From positions 248,001 to 312,000 of the forward strand of contig NZ_RBEE01000002.1 in NCBI RefSeq assembly GCF_003725795.1: DNA of 64,000 nucleotides, read 5' to 3'. The position numbers and the translations under genes are program-made. The number at the start of each line of letters is the position of its first letter. The first letter of the stretch is position 1. The notes beneath the pieces are model-generated. The model made no database searches. It saw only the letters and a list, made by a program, of their open reading frames with translations, and had not been told where the DNA came from. This document shows, in pieces, positions 19,379 to 29,023 of the stretch. Source of the stretch: Pedobacter jejuensis. GTDB lineage: Bacteria > Bacteroidota > Bacteroidia > Sphingobacteriales > Sphingobacteriaceae.

Positions 19379-21043
19379 TTATTTAATTAATAGATATTGA
19401 ACTGAAAAAGGAGCAGATTCAAATTTAATATTACCTGTAACTGAAGCCGATAATGCTTTTATTGCTGATGGATTTTCTGGTCCGCCAGCTGTAAATTTTG
19501 TAGTTTCTCCGTTTACGAAGACTTTTTGAGAGAAGGAACCATTATCATCTCCTCCGGTTAAAGTGTAGAGGTAATATTGTTTAGAAGATTTAAATTCGGA
19601 TAAGGAAAGCTCAACCACCTGACTTGAATTACCTTTATTAACGAGCACAACGCCTACCGCTCCGTTATTAAATTTTGATGCATAAGTTAACACATCTGGA
19701 TTTGTTGGGTTGCTAGCTTTAAGCAATTCATCGCCAAAAAAACGCTGAAAATAATACATGTAATAATAAACAGGTCTGGGGTTCCAAAGCGGAACGCCCG
19801 GTTCATCGCCTTTATTAAACATACCATGATCGTTACCCTTTGAGTAACCATTTGCTAAATCCCAGCGGCTAGCCATACCAAATTTTAAATTGGCTAACTC
19901 ACCTAAAACAATCGCAGCATGCATACCATTAATAAAAGAACAGGAATGTTTAGAGCCCGTTGCAAAAATATTCCATTCTGTAAGTGCCAAAGGTTTCTCC
20001 GGAAGGTTATAAAGTTTAGCCAATTCTTTCATATAACTGGCCATTTTGTTGGTTTCTGTTTTGGCTGTATTTAAAATGATTTCTGGTGATGAATTTTGCT
20101 CGTAAGGTGTGTAATAACTATGCAGAACATAATAATCAATAAGAGAACCTGCAGCTTTTAATAATCCATCATTCCAGTTTTTTGTGATTCCACCCTCCCA
20201 GGATTTTTCTTTGGCTGTTTCTATAACTACTGCACCAATAAAGATTTCGGAGTTAATTTCTTTTGCGGCAGCTCTCATCGAATCGGCAAAAACTTTTAAG
20301 TGTTCGCCATAAAGTTTACCGGATATCAGTTCGGGCTGATTATCCTTATTTTTTGAAGTATCTATTTTATAGCCTGCTTGCCAGGTGCCATAATTTTCGT
20401 TACCTATTTCCCAAAATTTGGTTTTCCCTTTGTCGAAACGAACCCAATCGGCTGCTAAATGAGCAGCTTTTTGAACAGGATTATCGCTGGTACCGTATCG
20501 GGCATAGCTATAATTTACACAGATGATGCCTGTACTATTCGTTTCATTAAGTAGTTTGTAATAGTTTGTTAAAGAAAGAGATGTTGGACTATCGTTAATC
20601 CCATACCATAAACGCTCGGGTTTTGGTACTCTTTTATCACCATATAAAATAATTTCGGGAACATCAGCGGGGCGTTTATCTCTGGATAAATTCCAAAAAT
20701 AAACATTGCTCAAATTTCCACCCGGAAAACGAATGATGTTTGGAGAAAGTGCTTTAATGTGATTCATTAAAGCAGGTTGATCAACAATTTGAGTCATGTA
20801 AGGATTTGCGTTATTTCCGTACAAAAACTTTGAAACCTTACCTAAAGTATCTTTGTAACTGATGTTAACAAAAACCGATGACTTACTTACAGGGATAGTA
20901 TGTTTTTTATAATCAGGTATTTGTACATCTTTTTTATTAATACCTTTTATAAAAAAGCCTTGCGTGCTTTGGCAAAACGAATTTTGACTGAAAATAACTG
21001 AAAAGAAGAGAATAAAGATGTAGAGTACTTTTTTATATAACAT
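19379..21043 (-). CDS. Clan GH-A glycosidase, arabinofuranosidase/agarase-like, secreted paralogue
   Basis: It has 554 residues with a classical signal peptide (ending about NSFCQ) and no lipid-attachment cysteine, so it is probably periplasmic. The TIM-barrel domain has the clan GH-A pair: E216 in FWEIGNENYG (acid/base) and E356 in ALTEWNIF (nucleophile). NIIRFPGGNLSNVYFW is the strand-1 motif shared with GH51/GH39-like alpha-L-arabinofuranosidases and agarase-like enzymes. A C-terminal beta-sandwich (about 440-554) follows. It is a tandem duplicate of the next gene upstream, 6 bases away, with long near-identical stretches around residues 160-265 (for example AAHLAADWVRFDKGKTK). The exact GH family is uncertain; alpha-L-arabinofuranosidase is my best guess because PUL 2 otherwise resembles a xyloglucan system. 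Confidence 0.75.
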   Translation of the reverse strand: MLYKKVLYIFILFFSVIFSQNSFCQSTQGFFIKGINKKDVQIPDYKKHTIPVSKSSVFVNISYKDTLGKVSKFLYGNNANPYMTQIVDQPALMNHIKALSPNIIRFPGGNLSNVYFWNLSRDKRPADVPEIILYGDKRVPKPERLWYGINDSPTSLSLTNYYKLLNETNSTGIICVNYSYARYGTSDNPVQKAAHLAADWVRFDKGKTKFWEIGNENYGTWQAGYKIDTSKNKDNQPELISGKLYGEHLKVFADSMRAAAKEINSEIFIGAVVIETAKEKSWEGGITKNWNDGLLKAAGSLIDYYVLHSYYTPYEQNSSPEIILNTAKTETNKMASYMKELAKLYNLPEKPLALTEWNIFATGSKHSCSFINGMHAAIVLGELANLKFGMASRWDLANGYSKGNDHGMFNKGDEPGVPLWNPRPVYYYMYYFQRFFGDELLKASNPTNPDVLTYASKFNNGAVGVVLVNKGNSSQVVELSLSEFKSSKQYYLYTLTGGDDNGSFSQKVFVNGETTKFTAGGPENPSAIKALSASVTGNIKFESAPFSVQYLLIK

Positions 21044-21049
21044 GAAAAA

Positions 21050-22807
21050 CTATTTTTTATCTACTGCAACGAAAACAACTGAACGTGGAGGTAAGGTGAT
21101 TTTTATGCCGCCATCTACCAATGCAGATTTTGCTGTTATGGCCTGATAATTTGCCGGGCCGCCAGAAACGCCAGTTGGACCATTATCATTTACAAATACC
21201 TTTGCCGAGAATTCTACATTATCATCGCCACCGGTTAAAGTGTAATAATAATATCGTGTACCGGCTGCAAAATTTGAAAGATTAATGTTTGCGGTTTGAG
21301 TGGATGTACCTTTATTTACAACTACGATACCAGCAGCGCCTGATGCAAAACCTGAAGCATAACTCACAACATCTGTAGAGCCGGAAACACTTGAAGCAAT
21401 CATCCTGTCACCAAAAAATTTCTGGAAATAATACATATGATAAAATGCCGGTCTGGGTGTCCACTTCGTTGTTCCGTTGCCTTCATCGCCCAAACTAAAA
21501 AGGCCATGGTCATTTCCACCAGCGTAACCGTTAGCTAAATCCCATCTGCTTGCCATGCCATAGTTATTTTTTATTAATTCGCCCAAAACCATTGTGGCAT
21601 GCATACCAGCGATGTGAGACACTTGCTGCTTTGACCCTTCTGCAAAAATGTTCCACTCGGTCATTGCAATTGGTTTTAAAGGCGCACCGTTATCCTGCGT
21701 TGTCTTTTTCATAAAATCCATGATGCTTTTAGATTCTGTAGCGGCTGTATTTAGAATAACCGAAGCTGAAGAATTTTGAGCATAAGGTGTATAATAAGTA
21801 TGAACAATATAAAAATCAGCAGTATTACCAGAAGCTGTGAGAAAACCCGAATTCCAGGTTTTATCTACCGCATTGCTGTTACCGATGGATGCATCGTACT
21901 GAATAAGTTGTCCGCCAATTTTGATGGTTACACCCAACTCTGCAGCAGCCTTACGCATTGAATCGGCAAAAACTTTAAAATGTTTTCCGTATAAAGCACC
22001 ATTAATAATTTCTGGCTGACCATCTTTATTATTTGCTGTATTGATTTTGTAGCCCGCCTGCCATGGTCCGGCATCTTCATTACCGATTTCCCAATACTTG
22101 GTTTTGCCTTTATCAAAACGAACCCAATCTGCGGCTAAATGTGCGGCTACCTGATCTGGATGCGCACTTGTACCATAACGGGCATAGCTATAATTTACAG
22201 ATATAATTCCTGTACTGTTTGTTTGTTGCAGAAAACTATAATAGTTGTCGACAGAAAATGTCCAGCTTGCTGTGTTTTTACCATACCAATAACCTGCGTT
22301 TACAGGGGCTCCAGATTGGTTGTAAAGCATATCAGGCGCATCTGTAGGTTTCTGTCCGGGGCCGCTGTTGAAGAAAAAAGCACTCGAAATGTTTCCACCC
22401 GGAAAACGCATGATATTTGGGGAAAGGTTTTTAACATGATTAATCAGTAAGGGTTCGTTACCTAACTGACCAATATATGGATTGGTATTGTTTCCGAAAA
22501 GGTATTTAGAAACCTTACTTATTGTTTCACTATAATCGGCGTTTATAGTTACACCAGCTGATGCCGTTGGTTTAGCTACATCAGCAAAAGCAGGTGCGCT
22601 AAAACTTCTACCCTCCCAGTTATCCAGAAAAAAACCTATAGTTGTTGCTGTGCTTACATCTTTAGGCGGAATGATGGTGCTTGTACCAGCTGGATTTACC
22701 TGCGGTGTTTCAGGCATTGGCGCCTCGGGACTTTTTTTACAGGCTGTAAAAGCTAAACAAATTAACAGCATCCATCTGCTTGTATTCTTATTGTTTACAA
22801 TTTTCAT
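21050..22807 (-). CDS. Clan GH-A glycosidase, arabinofuranosidase/agarase-like, lipoprotein paralogue
   Basis: It has 585 residues with a lipoprotein signal and lipobox Cys23 (LAFTAC followed by KK), then a proline-rich linker to about residue 90. The catalytic core repeats that of the neighbouring paralogue. NIMRFPGGNISSAFFF opens the barrel, E244 in YWEIGNEDAG is the predicted acid/base and E384 in AMTEWNIFAEG the nucleophile. The C-terminal beta domain ends in a PPRSVVFVAVD strand. The lipid anchor suggests outer-membrane display, in contrast with the soluble twin. Surface and periplasmic copies of one activity would suit sequential trimming of a polymer. Its start lies 166 bases after the SGBP stop codon, in a gap almost filled by a MITE-like hairpin repeat. 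The exact GH family is not certain. Confidence 0.77.
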   Translation of the reverse strand: MKIVNNKNTSRWMLLICLAFTACKKSPEAPMPETPQVNPAGTSTIIPPKDVSTATTIGFFLDNWEGRSFSAPAFADVAKPTASAGVTINADYSETISKVSKYLFGNNTNPYIGQLGNEPLLINHVKNLSPNIMRFPGGNISSAFFFNSGPGQKPTDAPDMLYNQSGAPVNAGYWYGKNTASWTFSVDNYYSFLQQTNSTGIISVNYSYARYGTSAHPDQVAAHLAADWVRFDKGKTKYWEIGNEDAGPWQAGYKINTANNKDGQPEIINGALYGKHFKVFADSMRKAAAELGVTIKIGGQLIQYDASIGNSNAVDKTWNSGFLTASGNTADFYIVHTYYTPYAQNSSASVILNTAATESKSIMDFMKKTTQDNGAPLKPIAMTEWNIFAEGSKQQVSHIAGMHATMVLGELIKNNYGMASRWDLANGYAGGNDHGLFSLGDEGNGTTKWTPRPAFYHMYYFQKFFGDRMIASSVSGSTDVVSYASGFASGAAGIVVVNKGTSTQTANINLSNFAAGTRYYYYTLTGGDDNVEFSAKVFVNDNGPTGVSGGPANYQAITAKSALVDGGIKITLPPRSVVFVAVDKK

Positions 22808-22835
22808 TTTAAGGAATGATTGAATTAATAAAATC

Positions 22836-22963
22836 AGGCTGTATCATAAATCAATTTATCCTTGGATCTTTGTCATGTTGAGCTTGTCGAAACGCCCCAA
22901 AAGGCAGTTTATGTAAGTCCTTCGACAGGCTCAGGATGACATTTTGTATTTATGATACAGCCT
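22836..22963. repeat. MITE-like palindromic repeat, copy 2 (perfect termini)
   Basis: A 128-base element between the SGBP gene and the glycosidase genes of PUL 2. Its ends are perfect 16-base inverted repeats: AGGCTGTATCATAAAT at 22836-22851 and ATTTATGATACAGCCT at 22948-22963. Inside are TGTCATGTTGAGCTTGTCGA and the nearly complementary TTCGACAGGCTCAGGATGAC, so the transcript can fold end to end. It is homologous to 3733-3858. There is no coding capacity, so any mobility would need a transposase encoded elsewhere. Confidence 0.85.
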
Positions 22964-22973
22964 ACTAAGAATA

Positions 22974-24188
22974 CTATCTTCTAGCTTTAACAATTCTGAT
23001 ATTATCAATTGCTACATCAAATCTGGTAGTTACTGGCGTAGCGGTATCGTTTATGTACATAAAAGTCATTGGTCGTCTGCCGGTAGCATTTATAAGTTCA
23101 GTAAGCGTTGGAGACGAATCACCAGTACCTTCACCATTATTGGTTTTCTTTTTAAATTGAGTTAGCGGAATGGTTACGGTAAACCAAGTGTCTGATTTAA
23201 AGATTCTTGTTGCATCCGCTTTCCAAGGCTCATAACGAGCCAAATAAATCCAACTGCTTTCATCTCTTCTTATCATTATTGTACCACCACCCCATGGTTC
23301 TTTCACAAAAATTTCAAATTTAATTACATAACTCGAAACAGGATCTTGCAGGTTGGCTAATGGAACCCATTGAACAGCAGTTAAGTTAATAGACCTATTA
23401 TCAGCCTGGTTATAGTTAAATGCAGAGATTGGTCCCGTAAACATTCTACCATAAAAACCTTGCCCACCCGGATACAGCACTTGATCATTTGTTCTAGAAC
23501 TTCCAAATGAGTATGTGTTAACATCATCAAAATTGCATAACATACCTGTAACCTTATCATTATAAGAACTATAGGCAGTAGAACCACCCTGTGTTTTAAC
23601 AATAATATCGCCCGAAGTTGCTGATGGAGGAACAGTTACGGTACAAGAAGTTCCATCGGATTTAGACACAATATTAGTTCCATCGGCACCGCCAGGAAAA
23701 GTTATATTGGTAATTAAGTATAAATATTGGCCATATAAAGTAATGGTTTGACCTGGTAAAGTATATTCGTTACTAACTGAAGAAACCACAGGCGGAGGTG
23801 GCGATATTGGAAAGGTAAAACTGGTCTCGCCAAATTTAGTTACCAATCTTATGGTGTTTTCCTGTCCTTTTGGTATGCTTGAAAATAAAATTGAAGGCAC
23901 GGTTACTACAAAATTATCATCACCTACCAAAGCTGAATTAAATGTTGCCGGAAAACCACTAAAGTAAACTGCAGAAACTGTTTTTAAATTAGAGCCCTGA
24001 ATAACAACATTTTGCCCAGAACCTACTTTTGTTAATGTAGAGTCGTTGGGAGCCGGAGTGATTGCCCTTAGTTTTGTAATTACAGGAGGTTGCTCATTAT
24101 CTGTTTTTTTGCAAGCAGTTTGCAAGGCTAAAACCACCATCAATAACAGAAGGGTTAAGCTAAATCTGCTTTTTATAAGCTTTTTCAT
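22974..24188 (-). CDS. Surface glycan-binding lipoprotein, SGBP-B-like (IPT/TIG domains plus xyloglucan-binding-type domain)
   Basis: It has 404 residues with a lipoprotein signal and lipobox Cys26 (LQTAC followed by KK). Residues about 35-130 and 130-215 are two IPT/TIG Ig-like repeats (GSGQNVVIQGSNLKTVSAV; PGQTITLYGQYLYLITN). They serve as spacers that hold the binding domain off the cell surface. The C-terminal domain (about 215-404) contains aromatic-rich strands (FVKEPWGGGTIMIRRDE, WIYLARYEPWKA) resembling the SGBP-B domain of the Bacteroides ovatus xyloglucan locus. It therefore should bind polysaccharide at the surface and hand it to SusC/SusD. It lies 29 bases downstream of susD. A MITE-like hairpin immediately follows its stop codon, so it ends the surface module of PUL 2. 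Confidence 0.85.
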   Translation of the reverse strand: MKKLIKSRFSLTLLLLMVVLALQTACKKTDNEQPPVITKLRAITPAPNDSTLTKVGSGQNVVIQGSNLKTVSAVYFSGFPATFNSALVGDDNFVVTVPSILFSSIPKGQENTIRLVTKFGETSFTFPISPPPPVVSSVSNEYTLPGQTITLYGQYLYLITNITFPGGADGTNIVSKSDGTSCTVTVPPSATSGDIIVKTQGGSTAYSSYNDKVTGMLCNFDDVNTYSFGSSRTNDQVLYPGGQGFYGRMFTGPISAFNYNQADNRSINLTAVQWVPLANLQDPVSSYVIKFEIFVKEPWGGGTIMIRRDESSWIYLARYEPWKADATRIFKSDTWFTVTIPLTQFKKKTNNGEGTGDSSPTLTELINATGRRPMTFMYINDTATPVTTRFDVAIDNIRIVKARR

Positions 24189-24217
24189 TATGATTTAATT
24201 TAAAATTAAATTAGCGG

Positions 24218-25801
24218 TTATTTATAATATGGTACAGCTGGCTGACTTAACAAAGGATTTGTAGAAACATCGGCCAAAGGGTATGGAAGTTTAAAAGAAG
24301 CATCAGTCGGAGTAGAAAACTGATCTTCGTTAACCCGCACGTTTGTTGCCGAGTTAAATGTTAACCTACCTCGATTCTGAGCCGCAATTTTAGCTATTGT
24401 TTGCGATGGATTAATATCATGCTCTCTTAATAAATCGAACCAATATTGTCCTTCAATAGCTAACTCCAACTGTCTATCTACCAAAACATCCGCTTTAGAA
24501 ATTGGAGCAACTTTGGCTTCTACCCCAGCTCTGGCACGAACCAAATTATAATATTTAACGGCATCAGGATTAGAAGTGGTAGCTGAATTACCCATAAGTG
24601 CTTCTACATAAATTAAATAAACATCGGCAAGCCTAAGCATGTATGCTGCAGAACTTGTAGAAAGCGAATAAACCTGACCAGGATTATCTTCATTGGTACC
24701 TACAACGTATTTTTTAACGTGTGGTCTTTCATCAGTAACCTTGTAACCTCCATCCTTTTTTAACAATTCGGGATAGAAATCTCCATTTTGCATAAAGGTA
24801 GCTTTGCGGCGTAAATCCTTAACATCGTATTTATTGTAAATATCTATACTTGGTGTGTTCGCTGCGCCATACCCATCGCCGGCATTGGTTAATTTACCTT
24901 CGGCAGCATAATATCCTTGTGTGCTATTTCCAAGCCCGTAAGCATTCGGACTAGCAATAAACTGTAATGCAAATAAAGATTCTTCGTTATTATTGTTTTC
25001 AATTTTAAACAAATCGGCATAATTGGTTAATAATTTCAAACCGCTATTGTTGCAAACATCACCAGCATATTTTTTAGCACTATCTAATAAAGCAACATCT
25101 CTTTGTCCGTTTCCGGTACCTGTTCCATCATCTTTCAAACCAGATCTGGTTAAGTAAATTTTGGCAAGCATTCCTTCAGCAGACCATTTATTTACTCTTC
25201 CTTTATCTGGTACGGAGCGAAGATTTTGAGCAGCAAATTTCATATCCTCGATGATGAAACGATACACATCTTTTATCAGGTGTTTGTTTACCTGAGGCTG
25301 TTCTGCAAGTGTTCTATTATCGGTAATGATGGGGATTTCACCAAAATATTGCACCAGATAAAAATAGGCTGTTCCCCTCAAAAACCGAAGTTCGCCAATG
25401 GCATTGTTTTTGGCTACCGCACTTACTGAAGCATCTGTATTTTGATTGATGTAGATAATGTTCAAATTGCAATAGGCAATAATTTTGTAAAGTGAGCGCC
25501 AGGCTTCGTTTATTCTGGCATCAGAATTATTAACCGCAAAAGTAGAATACGCTACAAAGTTTGTTCTGGATAAGTTACCTGACAAGGCATCGCCCAAAAC
25601 TAAAACAGACTTATCGTTAAAATCGAACCATGGTGTACCGTAAAGTGCACCTGTGGCAAGACGCAAATCGCCTTCAGATTTAAAAAAACTTTCTAGCGTA
25701 ACTTTATCTTGTGGCGTTCTATCCAGAAAATCTTTTTTACACCCGAAAAATGAGCTTATGCCGATCATCAGGGCTATTGTGAAATATATTTTATTTTTCA
25801 T
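24218..25801 (-). CDS. SusD/RagB-family lipoprotein (PUL 2)
   Basis: This is an outer-membrane glycan-capture lipoprotein with 527 residues and lipobox Cys21 (SSFFGC followed by KK). DFLDRTPQDKVTLESFFKSE starts the mature protein, as is standard for SusD proteins. TPR-type helices contain LRFLRGTAYFYLVQYFGEIP. The C-terminal part has MLRLADVYLIYVEALMGN and RQLELAIEGQYWFDLLRE. It starts 17 bases after the susC stop codon and ends 29 bases before the SGBP gene, forming the usual surface module. Nothing is missing or truncated. The ligand is inferred from the GH31 and SGBP-B-like neighbours. Confidence 0.95.
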   Translation of the reverse strand: MKNKIYFTIALMIGISSFFGCKKDFLDRTPQDKVTLESFFKSEGDLRLATGALYGTPWFDFNDKSVLVLGDALSGNLSRTNFVAYSTFAVNNSDARINEAWRSLYKIIAYCNLNIIYINQNTDASVSAVAKNNAIGELRFLRGTAYFYLVQYFGEIPIITDNRTLAEQPQVNKHLIKDVYRFIIEDMKFAAQNLRSVPDKGRVNKWSAEGMLAKIYLTRSGLKDDGTGTGNGQRDVALLDSAKKYAGDVCNNSGLKLLTNYADLFKIENNNNEESLFALQFIASPNAYGLGNSTQGYYAAEGKLTNAGDGYGAANTPSIDIYNKYDVKDLRRKATFMQNGDFYPELLKKDGGYKVTDERPHVKKYVVGTNEDNPGQVYSLSTSSAAYMLRLADVYLIYVEALMGNSATTSNPDAVKYYNLVRARAGVEAKVAPISKADVLVDRQLELAIEGQYWFDLLREHDINPSQTIAKIAAQNRGRLTFNSATNVRVNEDQFSTPTDASFKLPYPLADVSTNPLLSQPAVPYYK

Positions 25802-25818
25802 CTCTATAAGTATTAATG

Positions 25819-28800
25819 TTAAAAGCCGGCATAAATACCAAATGTGTACGTACGTGATGATGGATATCTTCCATTATCAACCCCAGCCGATTGTGCGTTT
25901 TGAAACCGTGAACCAACTTCAGGATCGTAACCTGTATAATCGGTAATGGTAAATAAATTGGTTACGTTACCATAAACTCTAAAATAGCTTAGCTTAATTT
26001 TTTGCACCAATTTTGAAGGAAAACTATAACCTACAACCAAGTTTTTAAGACGTAAGTATGAGCCATCTTCGATGTATCTGGTAGAAACCCTGTTGTTATT
26101 GTTTAACGTTGAGGTAGAAATTCTTGGTACGGTTGTATTCGGGTTGGTGATAAACACATTATTAATATCTGCTGCACTTCCAGCTGGGTTTCTCAAGCCA
26201 ATACGGGCGTAATCATTAACCGATTGCAACAAGCCAAATCCGCTTTGCAAATCTTCGTTTGTTCTTTTTAATTGATTGAAGATTTTGTTACCATAGTTTC
26301 CATTGAAAAATACAGTGATGTCAAACGCTTTATACTTAAATGTATTGCTAAAACCATATTGAAATTTTGGTAGTGGAGAACCTAGATAAGTAAGGTCTTT
26401 ATTGTCGATGATTTTATCTCCATTTAAATCTCTAAACTTGATATCGCCAACCCAAACACCATTTACACCTATAGTTCCTTGACTTGCACTGTTAGTTAAA
26501 TCTGCACCATCTTTAAAAACGCCATCTGCAATGAAGCCGTAAAATTCGCCGATTGATCTGCCTACAGTAACCTGCTGAACAATATCAGTTCCTAAATACT
26601 GAGGTAAGTTTGTGTTTTCTGTAATTAAACTGGTAACCTTATTTAAGTTTCGGGATAAAGTAACATTGGTTGTCCAGGTGAAATCTTTGCCTTTAACATT
26701 TACCGAATTTATGCTGAATTCAATTCCTTTATTAACAATCGAACCGACATTTTTGGTTGGTGCATTTAATTTTGCTACCGTAAACTGATCTTGTGGTGTT
26801 GTACCCGAATATAACGGCAGTGATAAACTGTTTAGCAGGTTGTTTGTGTTTTTATAATATGCATCAACTGTAAATTGCAACCTATCTTTAAAAAAGCTCG
26901 CATCAATACCTACGTTGGATGATTTTGTAGTTTCCCATTTAGCATCGGGATTTGGAACATTATCCAATAAAACGCCTAAGCCAAGTGCTGTTTGCGTTGT
27001 TCTGTAAGAAGTACCATAAACATAATCGGAGATATTTTGATTATTTACCAAGCCATAACCCAAACGAAGTTTAAGGTCGCTTATAAAATCAACTGATTTC
27101 ATGAAAGTTTCTTGCTTTAAACGATAGGCTAATGCAAATGCATAGGTAAAATTCCATCTGTTTTCTGGTGAGAATTTAGATGAACCATCATAACGCACAG
27201 TAGATGTTAAGGTGTATTTATCATCATAAGTAAAGTTAAACCTACCGTAATATGAATCTATTGCCTGTTGGCTTTTACCACTTGTTGAGGTAGCTTTAGT
27301 TGGGTCGCCAAGATTAAGCTCAGAGTTTGTGGTTTGGAAATAGCCAGTAGCCGTTGCATCAACAAAGCTGCTTGTATTTAAACGTGATTCGTGTCCTAAT
27401 GTTCCATTCAATTTATATTTTGAGGCGAAAGTATGGTTATAAGATAAGTAGGTACGAAAGGTATTGTTGTTGTAGGCTGTTGTACCTCTCCTGCCAAAAC
27501 TGTTTGTTTTAGGAAATTGCCCAAACTGATATGCTGGCTCGAATTGTTCTATTTGCCCGAAATTATAGTTTACAGCAATCTCATTTCTTAGTACAAAATC
27601 TTTCAAAAAAGTTATATCGGCATAAGCACTACCATACACCTCACTCCTGGTTCTAGTATTGGTGTTAATTTCTGTAAGTGCAAATGGGTTGGTAAGCGTA
27701 AACAACGAACTCGAGGGTCCGCCGTAGGTTCCATCCGGATTGATAACAGCAATATCTGGCGATTGCCTAATGGCCAATTGAACTAAATTTCCATCCTGGT
27801 TATTTATATTTTCGTTAATGCGATTACCCGAGATATTGGTAGCCAATTTTAACCAGCTTGTTGCTTTGGTTTCTACATTTAACCTAACATTGTATCGTTT
27901 AAAGTCAGATTTAATAGCAATACCATCCTGAGATAAATAACCCACGTTAAGAATATAATTGGTTCTGGTATCGCCACCATTTACCGATAGGTTGTAGTTT
28001 TGAACTGGTGCCGTTCCGAAGATTGCCTTTTGCCAGTTTGTACCCTGCCCTAAAACAGATGGATCTGCAAATAGTGGATTAGGAACAGCACCATTTAGCA
28101 CATCTCTTACATTTCTAAATGCTGCATATTCTGGCAATTCCATTACAGGCAAGTATTTTGGCAATTGCTGGATGCCGTAAGATGCATCGATACTTATTTT
28201 TGGCGGACCGGATTTTCCTTTTTTGGTGGTTACAATAACTACCCCATTACTAGCCTGGCTACCATAAATTGCAGTTGCAGATGCATCTTTTAATATATCA
28301 ATGCTTTCAATATCTGATGGTGAAATGGTTGCAAGCGGGTTTGTACCCGGACTACCGCCTGTGTAAATGGCGCCGTTAACATCGCCGCCATAAAACACAC
28401 CATCTACCACATATAAAGGCTCTTGATTGCCACCCAAAGTAGATACACCTCTAATTTGAACAGAAATACCTCCTCCAGGCTGACCAGAATTGGTATTGAT
28501 AACTACACCGGCTACTCGACCTTGTAATGCCTGATCGAAAGTTGTAGCTGCCGATTTTGCAATGTCTTCAGCTTTTATGGATGATACAGAACCGGTTAAA
28601 TCTTTACGCAAGGCAGTACCGTAACCAACCACTACAACATCGTTTAGGTTGTTAACTGCCATTGATAAAGTAATGTTTACCACGTCTTGGTTGCCTACAG
28701 TAATTTCTTTTGGCTGGGCACCAACGTAAGTAAATACCAATACATCGCCAACCGAAGCTCTTACCGAATAGTTTCCGGCAGCATCAGTAACGGCTAACTG

Positions 28801-28983
28801 CGTTTTTTTTGCTTTTAGTGAGATGCTTACCCCAGGTATAGCATCTTTTGAATTGTCGTCGCTTATTACTTTTCCTCGAATAGTTTTTTGAACTGCCTGG
28901 CTATAAGCTTCAGGAATTGTAAGTACAAGCGCTGTTAGGAAGAACAAGTAAACGATCCATGTTTTGTTTAGTAAGTTCTTCAT
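25819..28983 (-). CDS. SusC/RagA-family TonB-dependent transporter (PUL 2)
   Basis: It has 1054 residues. The signal peptide ends near EAYSQ, and a carboxypeptidase-D-like domain spans about 35-120 (RGKVISDDNSKDAIPGVSIS). The TonB box NDVVVVGYG is followed by a plug (about 125-250) with EPLYVVDGVFYGG and ILKDASATAIYGSQAS. The outer-membrane barrel ends in a terminal strand YTFGIYAGF. It pairs with the SusD encoded 17 bases downstream. The GH31 gene stops 40 bases upstream of its start, so the enzyme and the transporter are probably on the same message. That gene order, enzyme before susC, is less usual but occurs in xyloglucan-type loci. Confidence 0.95.
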   Translation of the reverse strand: MKNLLNKTWIVYLFFLTALVLTIPEAYSQAVQKTIRGKVISDDNSKDAIPGVSISLKAKKTQLAVTDAAGNYSVRASVGDVLVFTYVGAQPKEITVGNQDVVNITLSMAVNNLNDVVVVGYGTALRKDLTGSVSSIKAEDIAKSAATTFDQALQGRVAGVVINTNSGQPGGGISVQIRGVSTLGGNQEPLYVVDGVFYGGDVNGAIYTGGSPGTNPLATISPSDIESIDILKDASATAIYGSQASNGVVIVTTKKGKSGPPKISIDASYGIQQLPKYLPVMELPEYAAFRNVRDVLNGAVPNPLFADPSVLGQGTNWQKAIFGTAPVQNYNLSVNGGDTRTNYILNVGYLSQDGIAIKSDFKRYNVRLNVETKATSWLKLATNISGNRINENINNQDGNLVQLAIRQSPDIAVINPDGTYGGPSSSLFTLTNPFALTEINTNTRTRSEVYGSAYADITFLKDFVLRNEIAVNYNFGQIEQFEPAYQFGQFPKTNSFGRRGTTAYNNNTFRTYLSYNHTFASKYKLNGTLGHESRLNTSSFVDATATGYFQTTNSELNLGDPTKATSTSGKSQQAIDSYYGRFNFTYDDKYTLTSTVRYDGSSKFSPENRWNFTYAFALAYRLKQETFMKSVDFISDLKLRLGYGLVNNQNISDYVYGTSYRTTQTALGLGVLLDNVPNPDAKWETTKSSNVGIDASFFKDRLQFTVDAYYKNTNNLLNSLSLPLYSGTTPQDQFTVAKLNAPTKNVGSIVNKGIEFSINSVNVKGKDFTWTTNVTLSRNLNKVTSLITENTNLPQYLGTDIVQQVTVGRSIGEFYGFIADGVFKDGADLTNSASQGTIGVNGVWVGDIKFRDLNGDKIIDNKDLTYLGSPLPKFQYGFSNTFKYKAFDITVFFNGNYGNKIFNQLKRTNEDLQSGFGLLQSVNDYARIGLRNPAGSAADINNVFITNPNTTVPRISTSTLNNNNRVSTRYIEDGSYLRLKNLVVGYSFPSKLVQKIKLSYFRVYGNVTNLFTITDYTGYDPEVGSRFQNAQSAGVDNGRYPSSRTYTFGIYAGF

Positions 28984-29023
28984 CCTTTTAGTTTTGTAAA
29001 AAATTGTCTCATAAATGGTTAGT

